Part shown: in pieces, positions 18,367 through 28,098 of the stretch | Position numbering within the stretch: position 1 is the stretch's first letter | How the letters are laid out: each line of letters opens with the position of its first letter | From: Clostridiales bacterium DTU053 | Lineage (GTDB): Bacteria; Bacillota; Clostridia; Oscillospirales; Acutalibacteraceae | DNA: 34,127 nucleotides | Direction: 5' to 3' | Assembly (NCBI GenBank): GCA_001512765.1 | Contig: LFSO01000035.1 | Location: 14,767-48,893, forward strand | Notes under the pieces: model-generated | Seen by the model: the letters and a program-made list of their open reading frames with translations, nothing else | Databases searched by the model: none | Told to the model about the DNA's origin: nothing | Position numbers and translations under genes: made by a program

Positions 18367-18933
18367 ATGAAAAAAACACTTGCGCTAACACTCGCTATAC
18401 TTATGGCATTTGCAATGCTGTTGAGCTTTGCGGCATGCGGCGGCACCGACGACGCAGAGGAAACAACCGCCCCCGCAAAGACAGAGCTTGTCACCGCTTC
18501 CGTTTACGGACTGTCCTTCAAGGTTCCCGCTGATTTTACTGAGTTCACCGAAAAGCAGCCGGGCGCGAAATCGGCAAACAACGGCGCGGGAGCCAGCATT
18601 GCGGTAACGGACATAATTGACGCGAGCGAACTGCCTTTTGATTCATGGACCGAAGAAAACTACATCTCAGATACCCTTGCTGGCACCACTGACGCAAAAA
18701 TCCTTGAGTTCAGCAAGGACAAAAAGGTTTCCGGCTATGACGCCCTCTATGTCCATTACACCACCAAGTCTCAGAGCGGCACAGAGCTTGAAGGCTACAA
18801 CTATGTAATTTACTACCCCCTCCAGGACGGCGGCACCGGCTATCAGAGCATTACTTTCGCGATGGTAAAGAGCGTGGAATCCTCCTTAACGGCTAACATC
18901 ACAGAAGTTCTGGAGAGCCTCAGCGCCGAATAA
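18367..18933 (+). CDS. Small secreted lipoprotein of unknown function
   Basis: A 188-residue protein with a clear lipoprotein signal: MKKT, a hydrophobic stretch, and the lipobox LSFAAC with Cys near residue 20, followed by a Thr/Glu-rich linker. The mature part (SVYGLSFKVPADFTEFTE...) resembles small extracytoplasmic domains found in many clostridial lipoproteins but no catalytic motif is visible. It should be tethered to the outer face of the membrane. AAGGAGAAAACTT precedes the ATG. It is a single-gene unit ending in its own terminator. A link to the adjacent two-component system is possible but unproven. Confidence 0.85.
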   Translation: MKKTLALTLAILMAFAMLLSFAACGGTDDAEETTAPAKTELVTASVYGLSFKVPADFTEFTEKQPGAKSANNGAGASIAVTDIIDASELPFDSWTEENYISDTLAGTTDAKILEFSKDKKVSGYDALYVHYTTKSQSGTELEGYNYVIYYPLQDGGTGYQSITFAMVKSVESSLTANITEVLESLSAE

Positions 18934-18945
18934 CATCAAAGAATT

Positions 18946-18976
18946 AAGCCGACTGCGGACCGCAGTCGGCTTTTCT
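18946..18976 (+). terminator. Terminator of the lipoprotein gene
   Basis: AAGCCGACTGCG (18946-18957) pairs perfectly with CGCAGTCGGCTT (18961-18972) around a 3-base loop, then TTTTCT. A strong intrinsic terminator. Confidence 0.88.
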
Positions 18977-19105
18977 ATGTTTTTCAATGCATTTCGCTCC
19001 AAAAATAATGCGTTTCACGAAGGAAGGAAATTTGACCTTATTGTTTCTATTATAATCACTTCGAGATTTTTTGTTTTCAATTTATCTTAATTTGGAGCAA
19101 AGAGA

Positions 19106-22100
19106 ATGAAAGGTAAAAACAGCGTGTTCAAAAAGGGACATGAATTTTTTTCGGCAATCCTCTCACAGCTTTTGAGTGCCGCAAAGAGCTTTAAGTCCCG
19201 AAAAAGAAAGATTGCATACGGCTTTTTAAGCCTTGTGCTTGCAGTTTCCATGCTGCCCTTGGGAGCGTTCGGCACACTTGCTGCCGAGGCTGATTATGCG
19301 GCCCAAATCGGCACGACGAAATACGAAACCCTTAATGCTGCATTTGACGCAGTAAAGATAAGTCAAACAATCACCCTTTTAAAGGATGTTGTTGTTGACG
19401 CTCCGATTAATGTCAGCGGTATAAAGAGTTTTACCTTTGACCTTAACGGCAAAACCGTTGAGAGCAACAAAAGCAAGACTGACACAATAAGCAGCCTCTT
19501 TTATTTAAATTTTGACGGCAATTTTGCGATACAAGACTCTAGCTCTAAAAAAGAAGGCAAAATCATAGGCTACCCGAGTTTTAATGCGGATGATTCTGTT
19601 TTTTGCGTAAATAAAGGCACTCTTGTTTTAAACGGCGCCGCGATAGAAGCTGTTAATCTGAATAATGACGGAAAACCGAATATCGGCTCTGCCGTACTGC
19701 TAAAAAACAGCGGCAAGCTGACAATGTACGACGGCACAATTTCCGCCAATACAAAAAATACGGTTTACGCGTCAGATTCTTCTTCCGCTATTGTTTACGC
19801 AGGTCTGGTTGAAAACCTAAACATGAGCGGAAATAACGGTATCGCTATGGATTTCCGTTCAGGCGGCACGCTTGAGCTTAAAGGGGGCACAATTTACTCT
19901 AAGAAATACTTTGCCCTTTATATCGCCTACAGCGGCGCGAAAGTAATTGTTTCAGGCGGCACTGTCCGCTCGGAATTTGCCGGCGCAGCGCATATTTTAG
20001 GTCAGGGCCTTGAGTTCTTGGTAAGCGGCGGTTCTTTTGAAGGTTACACAGAGAATAACTATGGTTATGCCGTTACTGTCGGCAGCGGCTCGATAGCCGT
20101 TTTCACAGGCGGTGAGGTCTGCAATACGGGCAACGGCAGAGCAATCGGCGGTTACACGGATAAAATCTATATCGCCGGCGGCTCTCCGGTGTTCAGAACC
20201 TACGACCTGTCAAAAAAAAATATGTCGGCTGTTGAAAACATGAATATTTTCGACCTGACAGATTACTTGGGCGACTGCTATTACAGCTATTACAGCGATG
20301 GCAGAACTCTGGAGCAGTACACGGGCGGCTCCGCTGTCAGAAAGTACATAACCTTTAAAGAAGACGGCCACACCCCGATAAAACTCAACCTCGAAACAAA
20401 CGGCGGCAAATATTTCCACAGCCAGATGCCGAAATATTATTCATCCGAAAAAGGCTATGTTCTGCCCACAGGCAGCAGAATGTTCAAAGAGGGTCATACA
20501 TTCCTCGGCTGGACCGAGACAAATGCCCCGTCGGATACAAACTACATTACCGAAATCCCCGCGGGCTCCGCATCGGAAAAGACCTATTACGCAAAGTGGC
20601 AGATTAATCAGTACAAGCTGACAGTGCGTTTCAGCGGCCCGTCCTGGGCTGTTCTGCCCGCAACCTATGAAACCTATGTCACTTACGGGGACGCCTATTC
20701 ATACACAGTGCCGCAGGTTACAGGCTGCACCCCTGACAAAACTATAATCGAAGGCACAATGTCCGCCGGCAATTTAATTGTTACGGGTCAATACTCTACC
20801 GCCGAGTACAAAATCAGTTTTGTCCTGAACGGCGGCTCATTCGTTCAGGGTACAAGCGTTCCAGCAGCCTTTTATTACCGCAGCACCCTCATAATAGACC
20901 TTCCCGCTGCCGATAAACTGACCCGACAAGGCTACACCTTCCTCGGCTGGACTCTTACAAACGACCCGTCAGATACAATCTATGTTTCATCCAATAACAA
21001 TTTAACGCCTTCCGATATAACCTACTACGCAAAATGGTCTGATGTGGAAGCTCCCACGGGCAATATTCTGTTGTCCAAAAACATATCTTTCAACAACCCG
21101 ATAATAATCAACAGAAGGTCGGACGATGCAAGTAAAGGCTGGTTATTCGATAGTAATATTAATGCAAGGTTTGCGGCGCAGGATACTTCCGGAGAAAAAG
21201 TTGACATTAAATACTTCGTCGAAGTAAACCCGACAGGTTTAACCACACCTTCGGCTGACGACTCGCGCTGGCTGAACTTTAGTAGTATGCTCAGCTTTTT
21301 ATCCGCCAGCGATTCTTATGTCATTCATGCAAAGCTGACCGACCCTTCAGGAAATGTAAGAATTATCAGTTCTGATATATTTACTCTTTTCGGCAATGTC
21401 ACATCAAACACTGATTCGATAACTCACAAAAAAGGTTCTCTGAACTATGCGCCCTTCACAATATATAACAAAGCCAGCGCCGGATACCAAGGTCACGCGC
21501 TAAAAGAAATCAGAATAGGAGACAGGGTGCTCCAAAAAAATGCGGACTACACTCTTTCCAAAACAAGTGACAATTATGACAGAATTCAGCTGAACGCAAG
21601 CTTTCTCAATACACTTCCTCTCGGCGAGTATACGCTAACCCTCAGCTACAATCATAGAAGATACATATTGGCGGAGCCTTATGAAGGAAGCGATAAGCTC
21701 ACTGATGTGACTATCAACCTTTCGGTTGAAAAGGGAGCTCCGACAATTGAACTGCAAGTTTCACCCCAGAATCAGACCAGACCGGGAAGTGTAACTCTTT
21801 CAGCAGTCCTCCCCGCGGACGCGACAGGCACACTTACATTTAAAGCAGGCACCGATGTTATCGCCACCGTACCCGTAGGTCAGTCCGTTCAGTTTACGCC
21901 TGCAGGTTCTTACGATTCCTATGCCTTCACTGTTGAGTATTCGGGCGACAGCAGCTATAACTCCGCCGTGAGCGCCGCAGTTCCATATACATTCCGGAAG
22001 GGCATTCAGGCAGAGCTTTCATTTGACGAGAACTTCCCCGCAGTCAAGACATACGGCGACGCTGATTTCACCTTGGGCGCAATCGGCGGTTCGGGCAGCG

Positions 22101-24406
22101 GCAATATCAGTTTTACGGTGCTTGAAGGTCCCGCCCGGATTATAAACGGAAATAAAGTCAGAATCACAGGCGCGGGTACAGTCACAATAAGAGCCACCAA
22201 AGCGGGAGACAACGACTATAACCCCATAACGGTTGATAAATCCTTTACCGTCAACAAGAAAACGGTAACAATTTCTGGCATATCCGTCTCTGACAAGGTC
22301 TATGACGGTACCGATGCCGCCGAAATTATCGGCGAGCCCGTTTTGAACGGCGTAGTCAGCGGCGACTCTGTAGGAGTAATGCGCGGCACTGCTTTCTTCC
22401 AGAACAAAAATGCAGGCACTTGGACTGTATATTTCACCGATTTCGCCTTAACGGGAACCGACGCGGGAAATTATTTGCTTGCCTCTCAGCCCGCTCCCGT
22501 AACCGCAAGAATCACCAAGGCGCCGCTTAACATCAGTGTTGTCATCAAGACAAAGCAGTATAACGGACTTAACGATGCTCAAATCGAGTCAGTTAACCTT
22601 TCGGGCTTAATAAGCGGCGACAATGTCGCTGTCGCGGAGCCCTATCCAATTGCGAGATTTACAAGCGTGAATGCCGGCAAAAACATCCCCGTTGTCTTTG
22701 AAGAAAGCTTCAGCCTCATAGGCACTCACGCTGATAACTATGAATTAATCCAGCCCACTAATGTAACGGGCAGCATTGAAAACTCATTTGCAGCAGTCAA
22801 GGGCATCCACTACACCACCACAACAAACGAATGGGCCAATTCAGACTTTGTAATAACCGCTATGCCCGGCTACAAGCTGTCAAGAGTCAATAACGCAAAC
22901 GCCATATGGTATGATTACCTTGTAAACAATGACCAGGGACACTATACAACCCAATTTTATGTAAAGGATGAGGCTTCGGGTCTGATTTCTCAGATTGCAT
23001 ACGAAAGCTGTAAGATCGACAAAGAAGCCCCGACTGCACAAATCTCAGTCTTTTACATTTTTAAAGATATTCCCATAGATAAAAACTTTGGCGAAATCAG
23101 TTTTGGTTCTCACTATTTCGATGCGTCCCTTTATATAATAATTCAGAGTATTGACAGCCTTTCAGGCGTAAAGTCTGTAGAGTATTACCTTTCTTCGGAT
23201 ATTCTGACTCTTAATGAGGTAAAGGATGTCACCGACTGGAATGTATATGATGACATGTTCCTGATAAATCCTGACCGCAGGGCAGTGGTCTATGTTAAAG
23301 TCACCGACAACGCGGGCAATGCAGACTACTTTGCGTCTAACGGAATTATTATTGACGCCACTGCCCCGACAGTCACAGGAATAGAAGACGGAGCGGTATA
23401 CTGCGGCAAAGCTGAGTTCAGCGTTTATGATGAAAACTTTGGCGCCATAACGGATAACTCTTATGAGATTACTGCCGCCGACGGAAGATATGTCATTACG
23501 GAACCCGGTGAACATTTGATTATCGTATATGACAATGCCGGCAATACAAAGGTTTTGACCATTACAGTAAACGCAGAGCATACTTACGACAGCGACTGCG
23601 ACGCCGACTGCGGCATCTGCGGCGAGGAGAGAGTGGCTCCCCACAGTTTCAGCGCCGAGTGGAGACATGACGAAACTCATCACTGGCATGAGTGTGCAGG
23701 CTGCGGAGCAAAAACCGATATAGCAGCTCACATACCCGAGGAAGACGACGGCGACTGCACAACGCCCGACCTCTGCTCAGTATGCGGAGCGGTCTTATCC
23801 GCCGCAACCGAGCATGACTTTACGGGCGAGTGCCATCACGACGCAGAAGGTCATTGGCACGAGTGCGCAAACGACGGCTGCACTGTTCTCTGCGAAAAGC
23901 AGCCCCACGAATGGGATGAAGGCACAGTAATCCTCCAGCCCACTGCGAGAAGTAAGGGCACAATGCTTTACACCTGCCTTGTCTGCGGTGAGACAAGAAC
24001 AGTAGATATCCCGATGCTCCCGCCCGTTATTACTAAAGGCAAGGGCAGTGTTTGGAATCCCAAGAGCGCAGGCACAATCGTGTTTAAGTCCAGAGCGGCA
24101 TTCGGCGATTTTGTCGGCGTTAGGTTAAACGGCGAGAGTCTTGACGAGTCAAACTATGAAGCAGCCGAGTCAGAGGACGGTATAGTGGTTACCCTCAAGG
24201 AAGAATACCTTAAAACTCTCCCGACAGGCACATACACCATAGGCATTGAGTCGGTCGGCGGAATTGCGACAGCAGAGTTTACGGTCACAGAGCCCGGCAA
24301 GACGAATTCACTCCTCGAATCAATAATGAGGCTCTTTGAGTATCTGGCTATGATTCTCGCTTTTGTCAGCTACTTTATCAAGAACTACTACGACCTTTTC
24401 ATCTAG
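19106..24406 (+). CDS. Giant modular cell-surface protein with InlB, Ig-like, YDG and Cys/His-rich repeats
   Basis: A 1766-residue exported protein. A long basic N-region precedes a hydrophobic signal (about 37-58) with cleavage likely after LAAEA. Then: a beta-helix-like region of repeated G-G-T turns (70-400); two InlB B-repeats (about 420-497 and 567-642), each with TFLGWT...YYAKW; Ig/X2-like domains (about 773-965); two YDG-type repeats (about 1053-1228) with YDGTDAAEI and a matching second copy; further Ig-like domains (to 1480); a Cys/His-rich block (about 1490-1635) with repeated CxxC and HWHEC units; a second X2-like domain; and a hydrophobic C-terminus (about 1740-1766). There is no LPXTG motif, so anchoring may be by this tail. 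Probably an adhesin or matrix-binding protein. A TATAAT at 19051 may be its -10 box. GGAG lies 8 bases before the ATG. Confidence 0.85.
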   Translation: MKGKNSVFKKGHEFFSAILSQLLSAAKSFKSRKRKIAYGFLSLVLAVSMLPLGAFGTLAAEADYAAQIGTTKYETLNAAFDAVKISQTITLLKDVVVDAPINVSGIKSFTFDLNGKTVESNKSKTDTISSLFYLNFDGNFAIQDSSSKKEGKIIGYPSFNADDSVFCVNKGTLVLNGAAIEAVNLNNDGKPNIGSAVLLKNSGKLTMYDGTISANTKNTVYASDSSSAIVYAGLVENLNMSGNNGIAMDFRSGGTLELKGGTIYSKKYFALYIAYSGAKVIVSGGTVRSEFAGAAHILGQGLEFLVSGGSFEGYTENNYGYAVTVGSGSIAVFTGGEVCNTGNGRAIGGYTDKIYIAGGSPVFRTYDLSKKNMSAVENMNIFDLTDYLGDCYYSYYSDGRTLEQYTGGSAVRKYITFKEDGHTPIKLNLETNGGKYFHSQMPKYYSSEKGYVLPTGSRMFKEGHTFLGWTETNAPSDTNYITEIPAGSASEKTYYAKWQINQYKLTVRFSGPSWAVLPATYETYVTYGDAYSYTVPQVTGCTPDKTIIEGTMSAGNLIVTGQYSTAEYKISFVLNGGSFVQGTSVPAAFYYRSTLIIDLPAADKLTRQGYTFLGWTLTNDPSDTIYVSSNNNLTPSDITYYAKWSDVEAPTGNILLSKNISFNNPIIINRRSDDASKGWLFDSNINARFAAQDTSGEKVDIKYFVEVNPTGLTTPSADDSRWLNFSSMLSFLSASDSYVIHAKLTDPSGNVRIISSDIFTLFGNVTSNTDSITHKKGSLNYAPFTIYNKASAGYQGHALKEIRIGDRVLQKNADYTLSKTSDNYDRIQLNASFLNTLPLGEYTLTLSYNHRRYILAEPYEGSDKLTDVTINLSVEKGAPTIELQVSPQNQTRPGSVTLSAVLPADATGTLTFKAGTDVIATVPVGQSVQFTPAGSYDSYAFTVEYSGDSSYNSAVSAAVPYTFRKGIQAELSFDENFPAVKTYGDADFTLGAIGGSGSGNISFTVLEGPARIINGNKVRITGAGTVTIRATKAGDNDYNPITVDKSFTVNKKTVTISGISVSDKVYDGTDAAEIIGEPVLNGVVSGDSVGVMRGTAFFQNKNAGTWTVYFTDFALTGTDAGNYLLASQPAPVTARITKAPLNISVVIKTKQYNGLNDAQIESVNLSGLISGDNVAVAEPYPIARFTSVNAGKNIPVVFEESFSLIGTHADNYELIQPTNVTGSIENSFAAVKGIHYTTTTNEWANSDFVITAMPGYKLSRVNNANAIWYDYLVNNDQGHYTTQFYVKDEASGLISQIAYESCKIDKEAPTAQISVFYIFKDIPIDKNFGEISFGSHYFDASLYIIIQSIDSLSGVKSVEYYLSSDILTLNEVKDVTDWNVYDDMFLINPDRRAVVYVKVTDNAGNADYFASNGIIIDATAPTVTGIEDGAVYCGKAEFSVYDENFGAITDNSYEITAADGRYVITEPGEHLIIVYDNAGNTKVLTITVNAEHTYDSDCDADCGICGEERVAPHSFSAEWRHDETHHWHECAGCGAKTDIAAHIPEEDDGDCTTPDLCSVCGAVLSAATEHDFTGECHHDAEGHWHECANDGCTVLCEKQPHEWDEGTVILQPTARSKGTMLYTCLVCGETRTVDIPMLPPVITKGKGSVWNPKSAGTIVFKSRAAFGDFVGVRLNGESLDESNYEAAESEDGIVVTLKEEYLKTLPTGTYTIGIESVGGIATAEFTVTEPGKTNSLLESIMRLFEYLAMILAFVSYFIKNYYDLFI

Positions 24407-24428
24407 TTAACTGCGTTTTTAAAAAGCG

Positions 24429-24456
24429 AAGCCTCCCAAACGGGAGGCTTTGTTTC
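24429..24456 (+). terminator. Terminator of the giant surface-protein gene
   Basis: AAGCCTCCC (24429-24437) pairs with GGGAGGCTT (24442-24450) around AAAC, then TGTTTCT. It closes the 5.3-kb gene as a single transcription unit. Confidence 0.85.
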
Positions 24457-24543
24457 TGTTAGGGAATAATTTCCTCTTTTGCGCTTGAATACTGACCAAA
24501 GTTTGTAATACTATTTTTATAGAAAATAAAATGCTTTGGAGAG

Positions 24544-25458
24544 ATGAAATTGAAGGTACTCGCATTCGGAGAAGTGCTTTGGGATAAATTCGGAAACACA
24601 AGGGAAATCGGCGGAGCTCCCTTTAATTTCTGCGCCCATTTAGCCAAGCTTGGTATTAACTCTTACAGCCTCACCGCCATTGGGGATGACGACTTGGGCG
24701 AGGAGACATTGAAAATCATTGACAGTTTGGGCGTAAAAACCGATTTTGTCCGAACGGTGCCCTATCCCACAGGCACCTGCATTGTAACCACCGACGAAAA
24801 CGGCAGACCCGGCTATGACCTTACTCAGCCCGCCGCGTGGGATTATATAGAGCCATATACCGAACTTGTAAACAGGTCGGCGGCAGGGGAGTTTAACCTC
24901 TTTTATTTCGGCACCCTTGCTTTAAGAAGCGATACATCCTTTGAGACGCTCAAGTGCCTTGTAAACACAGGCAGCTTTGAGCATATTTTTTGTGATTTGA
25001 ATTTGAGACAGAGCTTTTATTCCGATGAGATAATAGACTTTGCGCTTAAAACCGCTTCCATTCTCAAAATAAACAGAGAGGAGCTGCGGCATTTAATTAA
25101 TAACGGTTTTGCGGACGCTGACAATAATGACACCGAAAGAGCACAAAAGTACGCATGCCGCAGCCTTTCCGAAAAGTACGCAATAAAGCTTATCCTTCTT
25201 ACTCTCGACAAAGACGGCGCTTTAATCTATGACGCGGGAAAGGATAAGTTCCACAGCCCCTCAAAGCCGAAATCCAAGGCGGTGTCCGGCGTGGGGGCGG
25301 GGGACAGCTTTTCCGCCTGCTTTATAGCGAACTTCCTAAGCGGCGTTCCCACCGAAGAATGCGCCGAGAGGGCGATTCTCCTCAGCGATTATGTTGTTAC
25401 AAAATACGGCGCAGTTCCAGATTACCCGCCCGAGCTGATTCGCCTCATAACGCCGTAA
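24544..25458 (+). CDS. PfkB-family sugar kinase, probably fructokinase
   Basis: A 304-residue ribokinase-fold kinase that phosphorylates a sugar with ATP in the cytoplasm. It opens with VLAFGEVLWDKFG and has the sugar-site motif GGAPFNFCAHLAKLG, FCDLNLRQSFY, and the C-terminal GVGAGDSFSA with the catalytic Asp. Fructokinases of this family share the GGAPFN form, hence the tentative substrate. GGAG is only two bases before the ATG at 24544, unusually close; a TTG two codons later (24550) has better spacing and could be the real start. No transport or hydrolase gene for a sugar lies nearby, so the substrate remains inferred. Confidence 0.85.
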   Translation: MKLKVLAFGEVLWDKFGNTREIGGAPFNFCAHLAKLGINSYSLTAIGDDDLGEETLKIIDSLGVKTDFVRTVPYPTGTCIVTTDENGRPGYDLTQPAAWDYIEPYTELVNRSAAGEFNLFYFGTLALRSDTSFETLKCLVNTGSFEHIFCDLNLRQSFYSDEIIDFALKTASILKINREELRHLINNGFADADNNDTERAQKYACRSLSEKYAIKLILLTLDKDGALIYDAGKDKFHSPSKPKSKAVSGVGAGDSFSACFIANFLSGVPTEECAERAILLSDYVVTKYGAVPDYPPELIRLITP

Positions 25459-25518
25459 TTTATCAGCTCCGTACAAAAATCCTTTAGTGAATTTATACAA
25501 CATTTTTGTTTTTTCCGT

Positions 25519-25547
25519 TAGACAAAATTGGACACGGGTGTTATAAT
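25519..25547 (+). promoter_or_regulatory. Promoter of the SLC13/ArsB-type transporter gene
   Basis: TAGACA (25519-25524), a 17-base spacer and TATAAT (25542-25547), about 43 bases before the TTG start. It suggests the transporter is transcribed separately from the upstream kinase. Confidence 0.75.
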
Positions 25548-25589
25548 GTTCGAGTGTTTTTACTATCAGTTTTAGAAAGGATGTAACAA

Positions 25590-26861
25590 TTGGTTCAAGC
25601 GCTAGTTTTATTTCTTTTAACCTATGTGCTTTTAATGGCACTGCCGAAATACAGACCCTATATTGCGCTCGCATCAGCCGCGCTTTTTGTCGTACTCGGC
25701 ATACTGCCCGCAAGCAAGGTTTTTGCCTCGGTTGACTGGAATGTCATAATGATGATAGCGGGCACAATGGGCGTTGTATCGCTGTTTATAGAGTCCAAAA
25801 TGCCTGCCCTTCTTGCTGATTTGATTATAATGAAGATGCCCAATGTAAAATGGGCGATTATATCCCTTTCCTTGTTCGCAGGCCTTATCTCCGCCTTTGT
25901 GGACAATGTGGCGACGGTACTTATGGTTGCTCCCGTTGCTCTGAACATAGCTAAAAAACTTAATATTTCCCCTGTAAAGAGCATAATTTCCATTGCCATA
26001 GCCTCTAACCTTCAAGGCGCCGCTACGCTGGTTGGAGATACAACCTCAATTCTTCTTGGCAGCCACATGAATATGGATTTCCTTGATTTTATAGTATATC
26101 AAGGCAAGCCGGGCCTTTTCTGGATAGTTCAGATCGGGGCTCTTGCCGCGACGCTTGTATTGTTTTATGTACTGCGCAAGGATAATTACAGCATAGATGT
26201 TAAGGACAAAACCAGGGTGGAGGATTACTTCCCTTCCGTTCTGCTTGTTGGCACAGTCGTTTTCCTGATTCTCGCCTCTTTCATCCCCGCTGACAAAAAG
26301 CCCGCCATCACAAACGGACTTATCTGCATTGGCTTTATGATTGCGGGCCTGATTCGCGAAACAATTCGCTCAAGGAACCTTGAGGCATTCAAACGCACAA
26401 TGAAGGAAATCGACTACTTCACGCTCCTTCTCCTTGCGGGTCTGTTCATAGTTATCAGCGGTATTACCGAAGCGGGCGTGGTTACAAAAATCAGCGAGAT
26501 CTTTGTAAACCTTAGCGGCAGCAATGTATTCCTTATGTACACTCTTTTGGTTTGGGCATCGGTTCTCTTCTCAGCGTTTATCGATAACATTCCCTATATA
26601 GCAACCATGCTGCCCGTAACCGCAGGCATTGCAAACCTTATGGGCATAAACGCGACTGTTCTTTATTTCGGACTTATCGTGGGAGCGACACTCGGCGGCA
26701 ATCTTACACCCATTGGAGCATCCGCGAATATTGCAGGTCTCGGAATCTTAAAGAAAAACGGCTACGAGGTAAAGTCTGCCGAGTTTATGAAAATCAGCGT
26801 ACCCTTTACCCTCGCCGCCGTAATGACTGGATATATTCTCGTCTGGATTTTCTATCGCTAA
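25590..26861 (+). CDS. SLC13/ArsB/NhaD-type membrane transporter
   Basis: A 423-residue polytopic membrane protein, about 11 segments, of the ion transporter superfamily that includes ArsB, CitM and NhaD. Two matching half-repeats each contain a re-entrant motif: FVDNVATVLMVAP...SNLQGAATLVGDTTSI in the first half and FIDNIPYIATMLPV...GATLGGNLTPIGASANI in the second. These carry the substrate and cation site in the family. Substrate is unknown: sodium/proton exchange, dicarboxylate or arsenite export are all possible; no arsR or arsC is nearby. The start is TTG at 25590, preceded by GAAAGGATG at good spacing. It converges on the decarboxylase operon. Confidence 0.85.
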   Translation: MVQALVLFLLTYVLLMALPKYRPYIALASAALFVVLGILPASKVFASVDWNVIMMIAGTMGVVSLFIESKMPALLADLIIMKMPNVKWAIISLSLFAGLISAFVDNVATVLMVAPVALNIAKKLNISPVKSIISIAIASNLQGAATLVGDTTSILLGSHMNMDFLDFIVYQGKPGLFWIVQIGALAATLVLFYVLRKDNYSIDVKDKTRVEDYFPSVLLVGTVVFLILASFIPADKKPAITNGLICIGFMIAGLIRETIRSRNLEAFKRTMKEIDYFTLLLLAGLFIVISGITEAGVVTKISEIFVNLSGSNVFLMYTLLVWASVLFSAFIDNIPYIATMLPVTAGIANLMGINATVLYFGLIVGATLGGNLTPIGASANIAGLGILKKNGYEVKSAEFMKISVPFTLAAVMTGYILVWIFYR

Positions 26862-26871
26862 ACATAAAAAC

Positions 26872-26904
26872 ACCCCATTCGCAAAAACGAATGGGGTCTA
26901 TTTT
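26872..26904. terminator. Bidirectional terminator between convergent genes
   Basis: ACCCCATTCG (26872-26881) and CGAATGGGGT (26888-26897) pair around CAAAAA, with T-rich tails in both directions (CTATTTTTAT on plus, GTTTTTATG on minus). It serves the transporter gene and the sodium-pump decarboxylase genes. Confidence 0.88.
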
Positions 26905-28037
26905 TATCCGAACAAAGCAAGCAGTATACCCGCTGCCACGGCTGAGCCTATAACTCCCGCAACATTCGGGCCCATGGCGTGCATTAAGAGGAAGTTTCTG
27001 GGGTTAGCCTTCTGTCCCTCAATCTGAGAAACTCTTGCAGCAATAGGAACTGCGGACACACCCGCGGAGCCGATTAAGGGGTTAACCTTGCCCTTTGTAA
27101 GTACGCACATCAGCTTGCCCAAAAGAATTCCGCCCACAGTACTGAACGCAAAGGCCGCAAGTCCGAGAGCAATAATCTTTATTGTTTCAAGCCTCAGGAA
27201 TCTCTCAGCGGAGGAGGTAGCTCCAACGGTAACTCCAAGGAAAATGGTTACAATATTAATAAGCGCGTTCTGAGCAGTGTCCGAAAGTCTTTCAACTACG
27301 CCCGATTCCCTGAACAGGTTGCCCAGCATCAGCATTCCGATAAGCGGAGCGACCGAGGGCAGCAGAAGAACGCAGAGAATAGTTACAATGATGGGGAAGC
27401 ATACTTTCTCCAGCTTTGATACTTCCCTCAGCTGTTTCATCTCGATTTTGCGCTCTTTCTCGGTAGTGAGCAGTCTCATTATCGGAGGCTGAATCATCGG
27501 GATGAGCGCCATGTAAGAATATGCGGCAATTGCAATTGCGGGCAAAAGGTCAGGGGAGAGCTTTGAGGTAAGGTAAATTGCCGTCGGACCGTCAGCGCCG
27601 CCTATGATTCCGATTGATGCGGCGGCTTTCGGGTCAAAGCCCAAAGCAACCGCAATAATGAATGCCACAATAATTCCGAACTGAGCGCCCGCTCCAAGCA
27701 GCAAGCTTGAGGGGTTTGCAATCAGCGGACCAAAGTCGGTCATCGCGCCTATTCCCATAAAAATCAGCGACGGATAAATGCCGAGTTTAACACCTTGATA
27801 CAGATAATACAATAGTCCGCCCGCTTCTTCTCCCATCGGAGCGCCCATAAGTCCCGCCAGCGGCAGGTTGGCAAGCAGCATTCCGAATGAAATGGGCAGT
27901 AAAAGCAACGGCTCAAATTTTTTGACTATGGCAAAATACATCAGTACGCATGCGATAAGTATCATAACGCCGTGCTGCCATGTAAGCGCCGCAAATCCGG
28001 ACATTTCCCAAATCTTTCGTATAGCCTCTATATACAT
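26904..28037 (-). CDS. Sodium-pump decarboxylase beta subunit (OadB/MmdB/GcdB family)
   Basis: The 377-residue integral membrane subunit that decarboxylates carboxybiotin and exports sodium ions. Marks of the family are GAMTDFGPLIANPSSLLLGAGAQFGI, the conserved GIIGGADGPTAIYLTSKL with the essential Asp region, AAYSYMALIPMIQPPIM, and the C-terminal NPLIGSAGVSAVP and GPNVAGVIGSAVAAG. Whether the complex acts on oxaloacetate, methylmalonyl-CoA or glutaconyl-CoA depends on the alpha subunit, which is not in the window. It follows the gamma-like gene at 28099, 61 bases downstream on the same strand. Confidence 0.92.
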   Translation of the reverse strand: MYIEAIRKIWEMSGFAALTWQHGVMILIACVLMYFAIVKKFEPLLLLPISFGMLLANLPLAGLMGAPMGEEAGGLLYYLYQGVKLGIYPSLIFMGIGAMTDFGPLIANPSSLLLGAGAQFGIIVAFIIAVALGFDPKAAASIGIIGGADGPTAIYLTSKLSPDLLPAIAIAAYSYMALIPMIQPPIMRLLTTEKERKIEMKQLREVSKLEKVCFPIIVTILCVLLLPSVAPLIGMLMLGNLFRESGVVERLSDTAQNALINIVTIFLGVTVGATSSAERFLRLETIKIIALGLAAFAFSTVGGILLGKLMCVLTKGKVNPLIGSAGVSAVPIAARVSQIEGQKANPRNFLLMHAMGPNVAGVIGSAVAAGILLALFG

Positions 28038-28098
28038 AAATTTGCCTCCTTGTCTCTTTTAGCGCCTGCCCTGAGATTTGGCAGACTAAAGTCAGTAT

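Noticed and set aside
19032..19056. TTGACC...TATAAT before the giant surface protein as a promoter
   Set aside because: The spacer is only 13 bases, too short for a standard vegetative promoter; the -10 box may be real with another -35.
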